Shown: positions 15,089 to 23,540 of the stretch, piece by piece
How the letters are laid out: the number at the start of each line of letters is the position of its first letter
Position numbering within the stretch: position 1 is the stretch's first letter
From: Lachnospiraceae bacterium
Lineage (GTDB): Bacteria > Bacillota > Clostridia > Lachnospirales > Anaerotignaceae
Direction: 5' to 3'
Length of the DNA stretch: 41,899 nucleotides
Assembly (NCBI GenBank): GCA_019422065.1
Contig: JAHZEA010000006.1
Coordinates: forward strand, 89,380 to 131,278
Made by a program: the position numbers and the translations under genes
Notes under the pieces: generated by a model
What the model was told of the DNA's origin: nothing
What the model saw: the letters and a program-made list of their open reading frames with translations, nothing else
Databases searched by the model: none

Positions 15089-15571
15089 ATGAGTAGCAAA
15101 ATTAAATCAGCAGCATTTGCTGCGGCGCTTGTCGTGGCAGCCTGTTCGTTTATGTATTCAGCCAGTGCGTCATCTGACAGCGCAGGTTCAAGCGGTGACC
15201 CGCTTGTTACAAAAAGCTATGTTGATACGGCTATGGCTAATGTGCTTAACGTTGTAAATGGCAGCCAAGACACTGGCAGTTTGCCTTTGCAGACTGAAAC
15301 AAGCAGCGGTTTTGAGCCGGTTTCTCTGCAAAAAGGACAAATTTTGCTGGGAAAAGGCGGCTCTGAAATAATACTAAGAAGCGGTTCGGCTTTATCTTAT
15401 ACAGAAAGCACTGACGGAATTATAGATGTTACATCAGGTCAGGAATACTATAACGGACAAAGCCTTACGGCTAATCATCTGCTTATTGTTTCAAGAGATG
15501 ACGGAAGGGGAGCTGCCGTAACTTCTGAAGAAGCATGGTTTATTGTAAAAGGCGGGTACACAATTAAGTAA
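15089..15571 (+). CDS. Secreted protein of unknown function, conserved in Firmicutes
   Basis: 160 residues with an N-terminal export signal (SAAFAAALVVAACSFMYSASA). VAAC could be a lipobox with Cys19, or cleavage could follow ASA. The C-terminal domain (about 75-160) has a pattern I recall from uncharacterised exported Firmicute proteins: LQKGQILLGKGGSEIILRSG, a GIIDVTSG turn, then NHLLIVSRDDGRG and AWFIVKGGYTI. AAGGGGGAC precedes ATG 15089. It lies 35 nt upstream of the phosphodiester-glycosidase gene, so the two probably form an operon and both products act outside the cell. Confidence 0.75.
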   Translation: MSSKIKSAAFAAALVVAACSFMYSASASSDSAGSSGDPLVTKSYVDTAMANVLNVVNGSQDTGSLPLQTETSSGFEPVSLQKGQILLGKGGSEIILRSGSALSYTESTDGIIDVTSGQEYYNGQSLTANHLLIVSRDDGRGAAVTSEEAWFIVKGGYTIK

Positions 15572-15606
15572 CTTGCCTTAAGTAATTTAAGGGAGAGATT
15601 TGCAAA

Positions 15607-18411
15607 TTGAAAAAATTCGTTTCACTAAAAAAGCTTTTATTTGCCGGAATTATAGCCGGAGCGGTTTTTTCTTCATTTCCTGTATTTGCAGCTCAGAGTC
15701 TGTATGAGCAGGTAACGGAAGAAGTTCTGGCTAAAGGAATAGATTATAAAGTAAAACACAGACTTACAACTGAAGGCTGGCTTGATATTTATGTTCTTAC
15801 AGCTGATTTAACAAACCCTAACATAGAAGTTGAACCTATTGACTCTAAAAAAGAATTGGGCTTAAGGGAAACTGTAGATAAAATTGTCTCTGACAATTCC
15901 GCTGTGGCAGGTGTTAACTCCGCATACTTTGGAATGACAAGTAAGTATTCAGCATCTTTTGGTCCTGAAATATCAAGAGGCGATATAATCTCAATTGATA
16001 CGGATAAAAACATTAATTCAAACCAGTTTGGAACATACTTTGTTGATAATAACGGCAATGCTATGTTCGACTACTTTAAAACAACAATGATTTTTAATGT
16101 TGAAGGCAAAGATTATTTTGAATTTGCCAGCATTAACAAAATAACACAAATGGTTTACCCGGTATATCTTGATAAAAACGCATGCGAAAATACATCGACT
16201 TTAGACGCAAGATTTCCTAACCTTGTTAAATTAAAAGTTGAAGGCGACCATATTACATACATATCTCAAAAAGGCGAAACTGTAAATGTGCCTGATGACG
16301 GATATTTAGTTGTTTTAAGCTCGGAATATGCCGACGCATATCTGCCATATTTAGCTGTAGGCCAGAGCGTAAAAGTAAATATAACTTCAACATTTGATTT
16401 AGATAACATTCAAACAGCTATTTCCGGCGGCGGCGTTATACTTAATAACGGTGTTAAGCCTGCGGATATAGGCGAAATGGCTTCCGGTCGTCAGCCAAGA
16501 ACACTCCTTGGTCTTTCTCAGGACCAAAACACATTAAAGCTTATTGTTATAGACGGCAAGAGAAGCAATGGAAATAATGTAAGTATAGGTGCTGATGTAG
16601 ATGAGGCAATACAGATTTTAAAAGATGAAGGCTGTTATTATGGTCTTAACTTAGACGGAGGCGGCTCGTCTACAATGGCTATTAAAAATGCCGATACTGG
16701 TAATGTTGAAATAGTAAACTCACCAGCAGAAGGCACAGCAAGAGCGGTTATGACTGCTGTAGGTATTTTTGACAACAGTCCTGTTGGAAATGTAACAACT
16801 CTTAAAGTTACTCCTTCAAGTGATGTAGCTGTTCCAGGCGGACATGTGACATTTACAGTAGAAGGCTATGACGAAAACCTGCATAAAATTGCCGTACCTA
16901 CAGAGCAGATTCAGTTTGCATCAGATGACAACTCTGGTACATTCAACGGAAACACATATACTTATGGTGCAGCAGAAAACACAAATATAACTGTTACTTA
17001 TAACGGCATAACTCAAACATGCAAGTTAAGCCTTGATTACGTAACAAGTATTTCTCCTGAGATATCTCAGATTTCATTAGAGCCGGGTGAAAGCAAAGAA
17101 ATTAAAGTAACAGCACATACATCATCCGGCAGCAGCATGGATATTACAAATATTGCTCAGTACGACACAACATTTGGCACAATGAGCGGTAATGTTTATT
17201 CAGCAGCTGAAAAGGGCAGCGGATATATAACCTGTTCTTATGCAGGCAATACATGTTATGTTGAGGTAGCAGTAGGAAGCGAAGATAAGCAGATTGACTC
17301 TTTCGAGAATATTCAGTATCTTAACTTTACATCATATCCAACTGATATTCAGGGTATTGCCGGACTGTCTAAGAAAAACTTTACAGACGGAGCAACAGGT
17401 CTTGGCTTAAGCTATTACTTTAAGCAGTCCGAAGAAACACAGGCAGCATACCTTAACTTTGTAAACCCTCAGCCTATAGCTGGAAGTCCGTCAAAGCTTA
17501 AATTAAAGATATACGGCAATGGTACTGGCCAGTGGGTAAGAGCCAAAATTACAGATGCAAATGGTACCGAAAGCGTAATAGATTTTTCAAGAGATGTAAA
17601 TTGGCAGGGATGGCAGGATGCAACGGCTGATATTCCTGACGGAGTAGCATACCCAATTACTCTTAATACTATTTATGTGGCTGCATTAACAAATACAAAT
17701 ACAGACCAGCAGGCGATGTATTTTGATGATTTAAGAGGAGTATATCCTATAGAGGCAAATGTTGATGTACCTAAAGCTCAGTCAGTTTCTGACGCTGACT
17801 TTGTAACAAAAGAGGACGGATACTACTATATTAATATAGCCGGAACTGTATCAAGCGGAAATGTAAGCGATACTGCCTTATATGACAGCGAAAGAAGTAA
17901 AATACACCAGCTTCTCCAAACTAACGCTGATACAGCAGTTTATGGCGGAAAAAGCGATATATCAACTGGTGACAGCATTGAGGTTATAAGATGGCAGAAC
18001 GGTTATTCCGTTTATTACAAAGACAATGTAACACTTGTTAATATGACTGCAGTTAACGGCGGATTTAAGAGCACTAACTGGGATCAGTGGCAGAGATTTA
18101 AAAACGATGTTATGATGTCGCCTAACAAATATGTTGTGTTCTTTATGGACACATCACCTTCTAACTTCAGTGACCCGATGGAAGGTGACTTGTTTAAGAG
18201 TGCACTTAAAGAGATAGAAGAAGCAGGCAGAGATGTTATGGTTGTTTCTTCATCATCTACAGCGTGCTGGACTAGTGTAAAAGACGGAATACAGTATATT
18301 AATCTTCCTTCACTTTGGCTTAATGACGGAAGCATTAACCCTGACTTCAGAATACTTAAGTTAAGAATAAGTGACGATAGAATATCATATCAAATAAGCA
18401 ACGTTTATTAA
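15607..18411 (+). CDS. Phosphodiester glycosidase (NAGPA/DUF2233) family exoprotein with a degenerate phosphoesterase-like C terminus
   Basis: Exported protein of 934 residues. The signal peptide ends near VFAAQ (about 30). Residues about 60-390 form the NAGPA-type domain with AVAGVNSAYFG, SGGGVILNNG, RQPRTLLGL and NLDGGGSSTMA (Asp near 349); relatives cleave sugar-1-phosphodiester bonds. About 395-560 is Ig-like (Big-type). About 560-700 looks like a carbohydrate-binding jelly roll ending QQAMYFDDL. The last 190 residues resemble the second half of a calcineurin-like phosphoesterase domain (NFSDPMEGDLFK), but no GD, GNH or metal-His motif is visible, so that part looks inactive. The start is TTG 15607 after AAGGGAGAG. 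Wall teichoic or glycan phosphodiesters are plausible substrates. Confidence 0.85.
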   Translation: MKKFVSLKKLLFAGIIAGAVFSSFPVFAAQSLYEQVTEEVLAKGIDYKVKHRLTTEGWLDIYVLTADLTNPNIEVEPIDSKKELGLRETVDKIVSDNSAVAGVNSAYFGMTSKYSASFGPEISRGDIISIDTDKNINSNQFGTYFVDNNGNAMFDYFKTTMIFNVEGKDYFEFASINKITQMVYPVYLDKNACENTSTLDARFPNLVKLKVEGDHITYISQKGETVNVPDDGYLVVLSSEYADAYLPYLAVGQSVKVNITSTFDLDNIQTAISGGGVILNNGVKPADIGEMASGRQPRTLLGLSQDQNTLKLIVIDGKRSNGNNVSIGADVDEAIQILKDEGCYYGLNLDGGGSSTMAIKNADTGNVEIVNSPAEGTARAVMTAVGIFDNSPVGNVTTLKVTPSSDVAVPGGHVTFTVEGYDENLHKIAVPTEQIQFASDDNSGTFNGNTYTYGAAENTNITVTYNGITQTCKLSLDYVTSISPEISQISLEPGESKEIKVTAHTSSGSSMDITNIAQYDTTFGTMSGNVYSAAEKGSGYITCSYAGNTCYVEVAVGSEDKQIDSFENIQYLNFTSYPTDIQGIAGLSKKNFTDGATGLGLSYYFKQSEETQAAYLNFVNPQPIAGSPSKLKLKIYGNGTGQWVRAKITDANGTESVIDFSRDVNWQGWQDATADIPDGVAYPITLNTIYVAALTNTNTDQQAMYFDDLRGVYPIEANVDVPKAQSVSDADFVTKEDGYYYINIAGTVSSGNVSDTALYDSERSKIHQLLQTNADTAVYGGKSDISTGDSIEVIRWQNGYSVYYKDNVTLVNMTAVNGGFKSTNWDQWQRFKNDVMMSPNKYVVFFMDTSPSNFSDPMEGDLFKSALKEIEEAGRDVMVVSSSSTACWTSVKDGIQYINLPSLWLNDGSINPDFRILKLRISDDRISYQISNVY

Positions 18412-18417
18412 AATTAC

Positions 18418-18497
18418 AAGGCTATACAGATTTAATTTAACGTATAATGTTGAAAACATGTTATGGTTATGTTAAAATCTGCATAGCCTTAAGTTTT
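18418..18497 (+). terminator. Long-loop terminator after the phosphodiester glycosidase gene
   Basis: AAGGCTATACAGATTT (18418-18433) pairs with AAATCTGCATAGCCTT (18475-18490) with one mismatch, followed by AAGTTTTTA. The loop is about 41 nt, unusually long for a simple terminator. Confidence 0.65.
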
Positions 18498-18546
18498 TAT
18501 GAGAATATTTTAATATTAGAATGTTTATTGGAAGGAAGATATATAA

Positions 18547-19899
18547 ATGGGAAAATATTTCGGGACAGACGGCTTCAGGGGTGAAGCTAATGTTAATTTA
18601 ACTGTAAATCATGCTTTCGAAGTCGGAAGATTTCTTGGCTGGTACTACGGCAAGGATAAAAATGAAAGATGCAAAATTGTTATAGGTAAGGATACAAGGC
18701 GTTCAAGCTATATGTTTGAATATGCTCTTGGAGCAGGTATAACATCTACAGGCGCTGACGCCTATCTTCTGCATGTTACAACAACTCCAAGTGTTGCTTA
18801 TGTAGCCAGAACAGAGGACTTTGACTGCGGAATTATGATTTCAGCAAGCCATAATCCTTTTTATGATAACGGAATTAAGCTCATTAATAACCGCGGCGAA
18901 AAAATGGACGAAGAAACAATACTTAAAATAGAAGATTATTTAGACGGAAAATTAGGCGAGCTTCCAAATGCTCACAGAGAAAATATAGGCAGAACGGTTG
19001 ATTATTCTGCCGGAAGAAACAGGTATATAGGTTATTTAATTTCTCTTGCAACACGCTCTTATCAGGATATAAAGGTTGGTCTTGACTGCGCAAATGGCAG
19101 TGCTTGGATGATTGCAAAAAGTGTTTTTGACGCCCTTGGTGCAAAAACTTATGTTATTAATGCTGAGCCTGACGGAACTAATATTAATATGAACTGTGGT
19201 TCAACACACATAGAGTGCCTTCAGAAATTTGTTAAGGAAAAAGGCCTTGATATAGGTTTTGCTTTTGACGGAGATGCTGACAGATGCATCGCTGTTGATG
19301 AAAAAGGAAATGTAGTAAATGGCGATTTAATACTTTACGTTTACGGCTGTTATATGAAGCGCCGCGGCAAGCTTTTAAATAATACTATTGTAACAACTGT
19401 TATGTCTAACCTTGGACTTTATAAAGCTCTTGATGCGCAAGGCATATCTTACGAAAAAACAAACGTAGGCGACAAGTACGTTTATGAAAACATGGTTAAA
19501 AACGGCCATCGTATAGGCGGTGAGCAGAGCGGTCACATAATATTTAGAAAATACGCCACTACAGGTGACGGTATTTTGACTGCTATTAAAATGATGGAGG
19601 CTATGATTGAGTCTAAAGAGCCTTTAAGCAAGCTTACAGAGCCGGTTAAAATTTATCCTCAGATACTTAAGAATATAAAAGTAAAGGATAAGAAAGAAGC
19701 ACAGGCTGATGAAGATGTTCAAAAGGCTGTTAATGAAGTTGCCTTAAAGCTTGGTTCTAACGGCAGGGTGCTTGTTAGAGAAAGCGGCACAGAGCCTCTT
19801 ATAAGGGTTATGGTTGAAGCTGAAACAACAGAAATTTGTGAGGAGAATGTTGATTATATTTTAAATACAATAAAGAATAAAGGATATGAAGCGGTATAA
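18547..19899 (+). CDS. glmM: Phosphoglucosamine mutase
   Basis: Converts glucosamine-6-phosphate to glucosamine-1-phosphate on the path to UDP-GlcNAc and peptidoglycan. 450 residues, full length. The catalytic phosphoserine loop ISASHNP has S101 as the active Ser. The Mg loop FDGDADRC, the sugar loop GGEQSGH and the phosphate loop RESGTEPLIRVM are all present, as is the N-terminal GTDGFRG. GGAAGG precedes ATG 18547. A compact terminator follows, then a MATE exporter gene. Confidence 0.96.
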   Translation: MGKYFGTDGFRGEANVNLTVNHAFEVGRFLGWYYGKDKNERCKIVIGKDTRRSSYMFEYALGAGITSTGADAYLLHVTTTPSVAYVARTEDFDCGIMISASHNPFYDNGIKLINNRGEKMDEETILKIEDYLDGKLGELPNAHRENIGRTVDYSAGRNRYIGYLISLATRSYQDIKVGLDCANGSAWMIAKSVFDALGAKTYVINAEPDGTNINMNCGSTHIECLQKFVKEKGLDIGFAFDGDADRCIAVDEKGNVVNGDLILYVYGCYMKRRGKLLNNTIVTTVMSNLGLYKALDAQGISYEKTNVGDKYVYENMVKNGHRIGGEQSGHIIFRKYATTGDGILTAIKMMEAMIESKEPLSKLTEPVKIYPQILKNIKVKDKKEAQADEDVQKAVNEVALKLGSNGRVLVRESGTEPLIRVMVEAETTEICEENVDYILNTIKNKGYEAV

Positions 19900-19918
19900 G
19901 TACGCTTCTGTTATTACG

Positions 19919-19941
19919 CGCCGGGATTTTTCCGGCGTTTT
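19919..19941 (+). terminator. Short terminator after glmM
   Basis: CGCCGG and CCGGCG form a 6-bp GC stem around a T-rich loop, followed by TTTT. It is weak, so read-through into the MATE gene is likely; I see no clear promoter between them. Confidence 0.6.
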
Positions 19942-19990
19942 AATATATAATTTTTTTCACAGGGGGAATTTTGACAGAGGGGGTATTGTT

Positions 19991-21361
19991 ATGGAAAAGC
20001 AAAAACAATTTGACATGCTTAACGGGCCTTTAATGGGGAAAATTATTATATTTGCCATACCTGTTATACTTACAGGCGTTTTGCAGCTGTTATTTAATGC
20101 TGCTGACACCATAGTAGTAGGACGGTATGCAGGTAGTGATTCTCTTGCGGCAGTAGGCAGTACAACAGCACTTATCAGTTTGCTTGTTAACTTTTTTATA
20201 GGAATATCAATAGGAGCAAATGCTGTAACTGCAAGGCTTATAGGTACGGGCGATAATAAGGGAATAGAAGAAACAGTACATACTTCAGTGCTTACAAGCC
20301 TTATAAGCGGTGTAATATTGGTATTTGTTGGTGTACTGTTTACAAAACCTATACTTATATTAATGGGTTCACCAGAAAATGTTTTGAATAAATCCTCACT
20401 TTATTTGAGAATTTATTTTGTTGGTATGCCTGCTACAATGCTTTATAACTTTGGCAGTGCTATATTAAGAGCTTTTGGCGATACAAAAAGACCTTTACTC
20501 TACCTTACATTAGGCGGAATAATTAATATTATACTTAACTTAATTTTTGTTATTGTGTTTAATATGGATGTTGCTGGTGTAGGTTTGGCTACAACTATTT
20601 CTCAATGTATATCAGCACTTCTTATACTAAAAAGATTTCTTTCAACAGAAGAAACATATAAGCTCAATTTAAAAAAGCTTAAAATATATAAATTAAGGCT
20701 GATACAGATATTTAAAATAGGCATACCGGCTGGACTGCAAAGTGCTGTGTTTAATTTTTCAAACGTTATAATTCAGTCTTCAGTTAACTCTTTTGGCGCA
20801 GCAGTAATGGCAGGAAATGCTGCTTCTTCAAGCATAGAAAATATTATTTATGTTGCCATGAATTCATTTAATCAATCAGCTCTTACTTTTATAAGCCAAA
20901 ATTATGGCGCAGGAAAGATTAGCAGAATTAAGAAGATTTATGCTGAATGTCTTTTCCTTGTGTTTGTTGTAGGCGTAGTTATGGGAATAGCTGTTTTTGC
21001 TGTAGCTGATGTATTAATTGGCATATATTCAAAAGACCCTGAAGTTATACAGTACGGAATAACAAGGCTTTCTTTAATGTGCGCTACATACTTCCTTTGT
21101 GGAATGATGGATACTACAACAGGTGCTTTAAGGGGTATAGGATATTCCTTCTCATCAATGTGTATAGCTCTTGTATGTGTTTGTGGTATAAGGCTTGTTT
21201 TTGTGTTTACTTACTTCCAGACTCACAGAACATACTTTACTCTTTTTCTGTCTTACCCGCTTTCTTGGATTGCGGCGCTAAGTTTGGAGGCTGCGCTTTT
21301 TATATATGCCTACAGGAAAATTTTAAAGACAAGAAGCCAAACTATAAGTGCGGAGACATAA
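19991..21361 (+). CDS. MATE family efflux transporter
   Basis: Membrane exporter of the multidrug and toxic compound extrusion family (NorM/DinF-like, MatE domains), 456 residues, about twelve membrane segments in two similar halves. The N-terminal sequence FDMLNGPLMGKIIIFAIPVILTGVLQLLFNAADTIVVGRY is typical, with a second-half IPAGLQSAVFNFSNVIIQS. Ions (Na+ or H+) drive export; the substrate is unknown. The GAGGGGG box about 8 nt upstream fixes ATG 19991; a longer in-frame reading from 19886 would overlap glmM and span the terminator, so I rejected it. Confidence 0.92.
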   Translation: MEKQKQFDMLNGPLMGKIIIFAIPVILTGVLQLLFNAADTIVVGRYAGSDSLAAVGSTTALISLLVNFFIGISIGANAVTARLIGTGDNKGIEETVHTSVLTSLISGVILVFVGVLFTKPILILMGSPENVLNKSSLYLRIYFVGMPATMLYNFGSAILRAFGDTKRPLLYLTLGGIINIILNLIFVIVFNMDVAGVGLATTISQCISALLILKRFLSTEETYKLNLKKLKIYKLRLIQIFKIGIPAGLQSAVFNFSNVIIQSSVNSFGAAVMAGNAASSSIENIIYVAMNSFNQSALTFISQNYGAGKISRIKKIYAECLFLVFVVGVVMGIAVFAVADVLIGIYSKDPEVIQYGITRLSLMCATYFLCGMMDTTTGALRGIGYSFSSMCIALVCVCGIRLVFVFTYFQTHRTYFTLFLSYPLSWIAALSLEAALFIYAYRKILKTRSQTISAET

Positions 21362-21368
21362 CTTTTTA

Positions 21369-21397
21369 TTGAACAATTTAAAATGATAAAGTATAAT
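21369..21397 (+). promoter_or_regulatory. Promoter of glyA
   Basis: TTGAAC at 21369-21374, a 17-bp spacer, and a perfect TATAAT at 21392-21397. Confidence 0.7.
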
Positions 21398-21444
21398 AAA
21401 TTTACGCTGTTTTTCAGTAGTCAAAAGAAAAGGAGAATTGCAAA

Positions 21445-22692
21445 ATGATTAAAGATGTTATGAAGGCTTTAACAGCTTACGATAAAGAAGTTGGCGAAGC
21501 TATGGAGCTTGAGTTTAAACGCCAGAACAGAAATTTGGAGCTTATAGCTTCCGAAAACATTGTTTCAGAGCCTGTTATGATGGCTATGGGAAGCATACTT
21601 ACAAATAAGTATGCTGAGGGTTACCCGGGAAAACGCTACTATGGTGGATGCGAGAATGTTGATATTATAGAGCAGATAGCTATTGACAGAGCAAAAGAAC
21701 TTTTTGGCTGTGAATACGCAAATGTTCAGCCTCATTCTGGAGCACAGGCTAATATGGCTGTATTTTTTGCTATGCTTGAGCCTGGTGATACTGTTCTTGG
21801 TATGAATCTTGCCCATGGTGGTCACCTTACACACGGAAGCCCTGTTAATATGTCAGGTAAATATTTTAACGTAGTGCCTTATGGTGTAAATGATGAAGGC
21901 TTTATTGATTATGATGAGCTTAGAAGAATAGCTCTTGAAGCAAAGCCAAAACTTATTATTGCCGGTGCTTCAGCTTATGCAAGAAAGATTGACTTTAAGA
22001 AATTCAGAGAAGTAGCAGACGAGTGCGGTGCTTATCTTATGGTAGATATGGCACACATTGCAGGACTTGTTGCTGCAGGCCTTCATGAAAGCCCAATTCC
22101 TTATGCTGATGTTGTTACAACAACAACACATAAAACACTTAGAGGACCAAGAGGCGGTCTTATTCTTTCAAACAACAAGATTAACGAAAAATTCAACTTT
22201 AACAAAGCTATATTCCCTGGTATTCAGGGTGGACCGCTTATGCATGTTATTGCTGGTAAAGCTGTATGCTTTGGTGAAGCCCTTAAACCTGAGTTTAAAG
22301 CATATCAGACACAGGTTGTTAAAAATGCAAAGGCCCTTGCTGACGGTCTTATGAGCCATGGCCTTAAGCTTCTTACAGGCGGTACAGATAACCACCTTAT
22401 GCTTCTTGACTTAAGAGGTCTTGAAATAACAGGTAAAGAGCTTCAGAATAAGTGTGATGAGGTTTATATTACACTTAACAAGAATGCTGTTCCTAACGAC
22501 CCAAGAAGTCCGTTTATTACATCAGGTGTAAGAATTGGTACACCTGCTGTTACATCAAGAGGTCTTGTAGAGGCTGACATGGCTAAGGTTGCAGAACTTA
22601 TTAACCTTGTTATTACAGACTTTGATGCTAAGGCTGACTTTATAAGAGAAGAAGTTACAAAGATTTGTGACAAATACCCAATTTATAAATAA
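21445..22692 (+). CDS. glyA: Serine hydroxymethyltransferase
   Basis: PLP enzyme interconverting serine and glycine while charging tetrahydrofolate with a one-carbon unit. 415 residues, normal length. The PLP-binding Lys is K230 in TTTTHKTLRGPRGG. Also visible are LIASENIVSE, the tyrosine loop YPGKRYYGGCE, QPHSGAQAN, and DMAHIAGLVAAG with the PLP-binding Asp and His. AAAAGGAG precedes ATG 21445. It has its own promoter and terminator. Confidence 0.97.
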   Translation: MIKDVMKALTAYDKEVGEAMELEFKRQNRNLELIASENIVSEPVMMAMGSILTNKYAEGYPGKRYYGGCENVDIIEQIAIDRAKELFGCEYANVQPHSGAQANMAVFFAMLEPGDTVLGMNLAHGGHLTHGSPVNMSGKYFNVVPYGVNDEGFIDYDELRRIALEAKPKLIIAGASAYARKIDFKKFREVADECGAYLMVDMAHIAGLVAAGLHESPIPYADVVTTTTHKTLRGPRGGLILSNNKINEKFNFNKAIFPGIQGGPLMHVIAGKAVCFGEALKPEFKAYQTQVVKNAKALADGLMSHGLKLLTGGTDNHLMLLDLRGLEITGKELQNKCDEVYITLNKNAVPNDPRSPFITSGVRIGTPAVTSRGLVEADMAKVAELINLVITDFDAKADFIREEVTKICDKYPIYK

Positions 22693-22702
22693 TTATGTTT
22701 TA

Positions 22703-22736
22703 AAATAAGTGCCGGTTTTTATCGGCATTTATTTTT
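22703..22736 (+). terminator. Terminator of glyA
   Basis: AAATAAGTGCCG pairs with CGGCATTTATTT (one G-T pair), followed by TTTTAG. It sits just upstream of the yjdF leader. Confidence 0.75.
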
Positions 22737-22744
22737 AGTATTTT

Positions 22745-22870
22745 AAGGCGTCGGCAAAAACACTGCCCGGTTGGTAGTCCGGGCGCAGTTTAAATATTTA
22801 TAACTTGTTTATAACTTATTTATAACTGTCAGTAACCTGCCTCCTTGGTTGTCCAGACGGCGCTGTGTAT
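22745..22870 (+). promoter_or_regulatory. Probable yjdF-type (azaaromatic) riboswitch leader
   Basis: A GC-rich structured stretch in otherwise AT-rich spacer, directly upstream of a yjdF homologue. Visible pairing: CGTC (22749-22752) with GACG (22856-22859); GGCA (22753-22756) with TGCC (22838-22841); and a strong hairpin GCCCGG...CCGGGC around 22765-22785. The two GC-rich halves share a related string (CTGCC...TTGGT-GTCC). No terminator precedes the gene, so control of translation is likelier than attenuation. The name rests on the gene context and general shape; I did not compare it with a covariance model. Confidence 0.65.
22797..22829 (+). repeat. Three tandem 11-bp repeats inside the yjdF leader
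   Basis: TTTATAACTTG, TTTATAACTTA and TTTATAACTGT follow one another without gaps. They fill the AT-rich middle of the leader, between the upstream hairpin and the conserved-looking 3' part. Confidence 0.85.
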
Positions 22871-22892
22871 TTTTTAAAGGAGGAAAAAGAAT

Positions 22893-23312
22893 ATGGATAA
22901 GACTAAGTTTACTTTTACAGTATTTTTTGACGGTACATTCTATCAGGGTGTATATGAAAGGGATGACGGCATAAAATACGAAGTTTGCAAAATCATTTTT
23001 GGCAAAGAGCCAAAGGATTATGAAATTTATAATTTTATGCTTAGAAATTTTGCAAAAATGAGGTTTAGTCCATATTTACTATCAGATGCACATGCCGAAA
23101 AACATATTAATCCTAAACGCATGCAGAGGCTTATTAAAAAACAGACTGTAAACAGCGGCATAGGTACAAAAGCTCAACAGGCAATTAAATTAATGCATGA
23201 GCAGAATAAAATATTGTCTAAAAAAAGCAGGCATTTAAGGGAAAACGAGAAAAAAGAACAGATATTCAGAATTAAACAGGAAAAAAAGAAAGAAAAAAGA
23301 AAAGGCCATTAA
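22893..23312 (+). CDS. yjdF: YjdF family protein (DUF2992)
   Basis: 139 residues. The N-terminal half (TKFTFTVFFDGTFYQGVYER...YEVCKIIFGKEPKDYEIYNFML) matches the YjdF family, and the C-terminal half is a highly charged Lys/Arg/Glu helix. The biochemical role is unknown. In Bacillus, yjdF is controlled by a riboswitch that answers to azaaromatic compounds, so a role in handling such compounds is suspected. AAAGGAGG precedes ATG 22893. It is monocistronic behind the structured leader and ends at a perfect-stem terminator. Confidence 0.9.
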   Translation: MDKTKFTFTVFFDGTFYQGVYERDDGIKYEVCKIIFGKEPKDYEIYNFMLRNFAKMRFSPYLLSDAHAEKHINPKRMQRLIKKQTVNSGIGTKAQQAIKLMHEQNKILSKKSRHLRENEKKEQIFRIKQEKKKEKRKGH

Positions 23313-23314
23313 TA

Positions 23315-23357
23315 AAAACAGCTGTATACAACGCTATGTATACAGCTGTTTTATATT
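23315..23357 (+). terminator. Terminator of yjdF
   Basis: AAAACAGCTGTATACA and TGTATACAGCTGTTTT form a perfect 16-bp stem with a 6-nt loop, followed by ATATTTTG. Confidence 0.85.
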
Positions 23358-23466
23358 TTGTATACAGTATTGTATAATTATTCGTATTGACTTGTAAACA
23401 ATTAACTGTAAAAGGCTGTAATTCAAAAGTTTATAGTCGAAAAATGAGAATTTTTTAATAAATCTA

Positions 23467-23496
23467 TTGAAATATACAGTAATTTCGTATTATTAT
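23467..23496 (+). promoter_or_regulatory. Candidate promoter of the SulP gene
   Basis: TTGAAA at 23467-23472, an 18-bp spacer, and TATTAT at 23491-23496. Confidence 0.5.
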
Positions 23497-23540
23497 AAAA
23501 TGTCTGCAAAATTTTAATTATTTAGGGGGATTTATTTATT

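Noticed and set aside
19886..19990. N-terminal extension of the MATE exporter
   Set aside because: It would overlap glmM and read through a terminator; the GAGGGGG box and a typical MATE N terminus support ATG 19991.
22797..22829. Tandem 11-bp repeats as iterons, a replication origin or a CRISPR-like array
   Set aside because: There are only three units, they lie in the leader of yjdF within a folded RNA context, and there are no replication or cas genes nearby.
23315..23357. Long perfect inverted repeat as a recombination or attachment site
   Set aside because: It directly follows the yjdF stop and ends in a T-rich tract; no integrase or duplicated flank exists. It is best read as a terminator.
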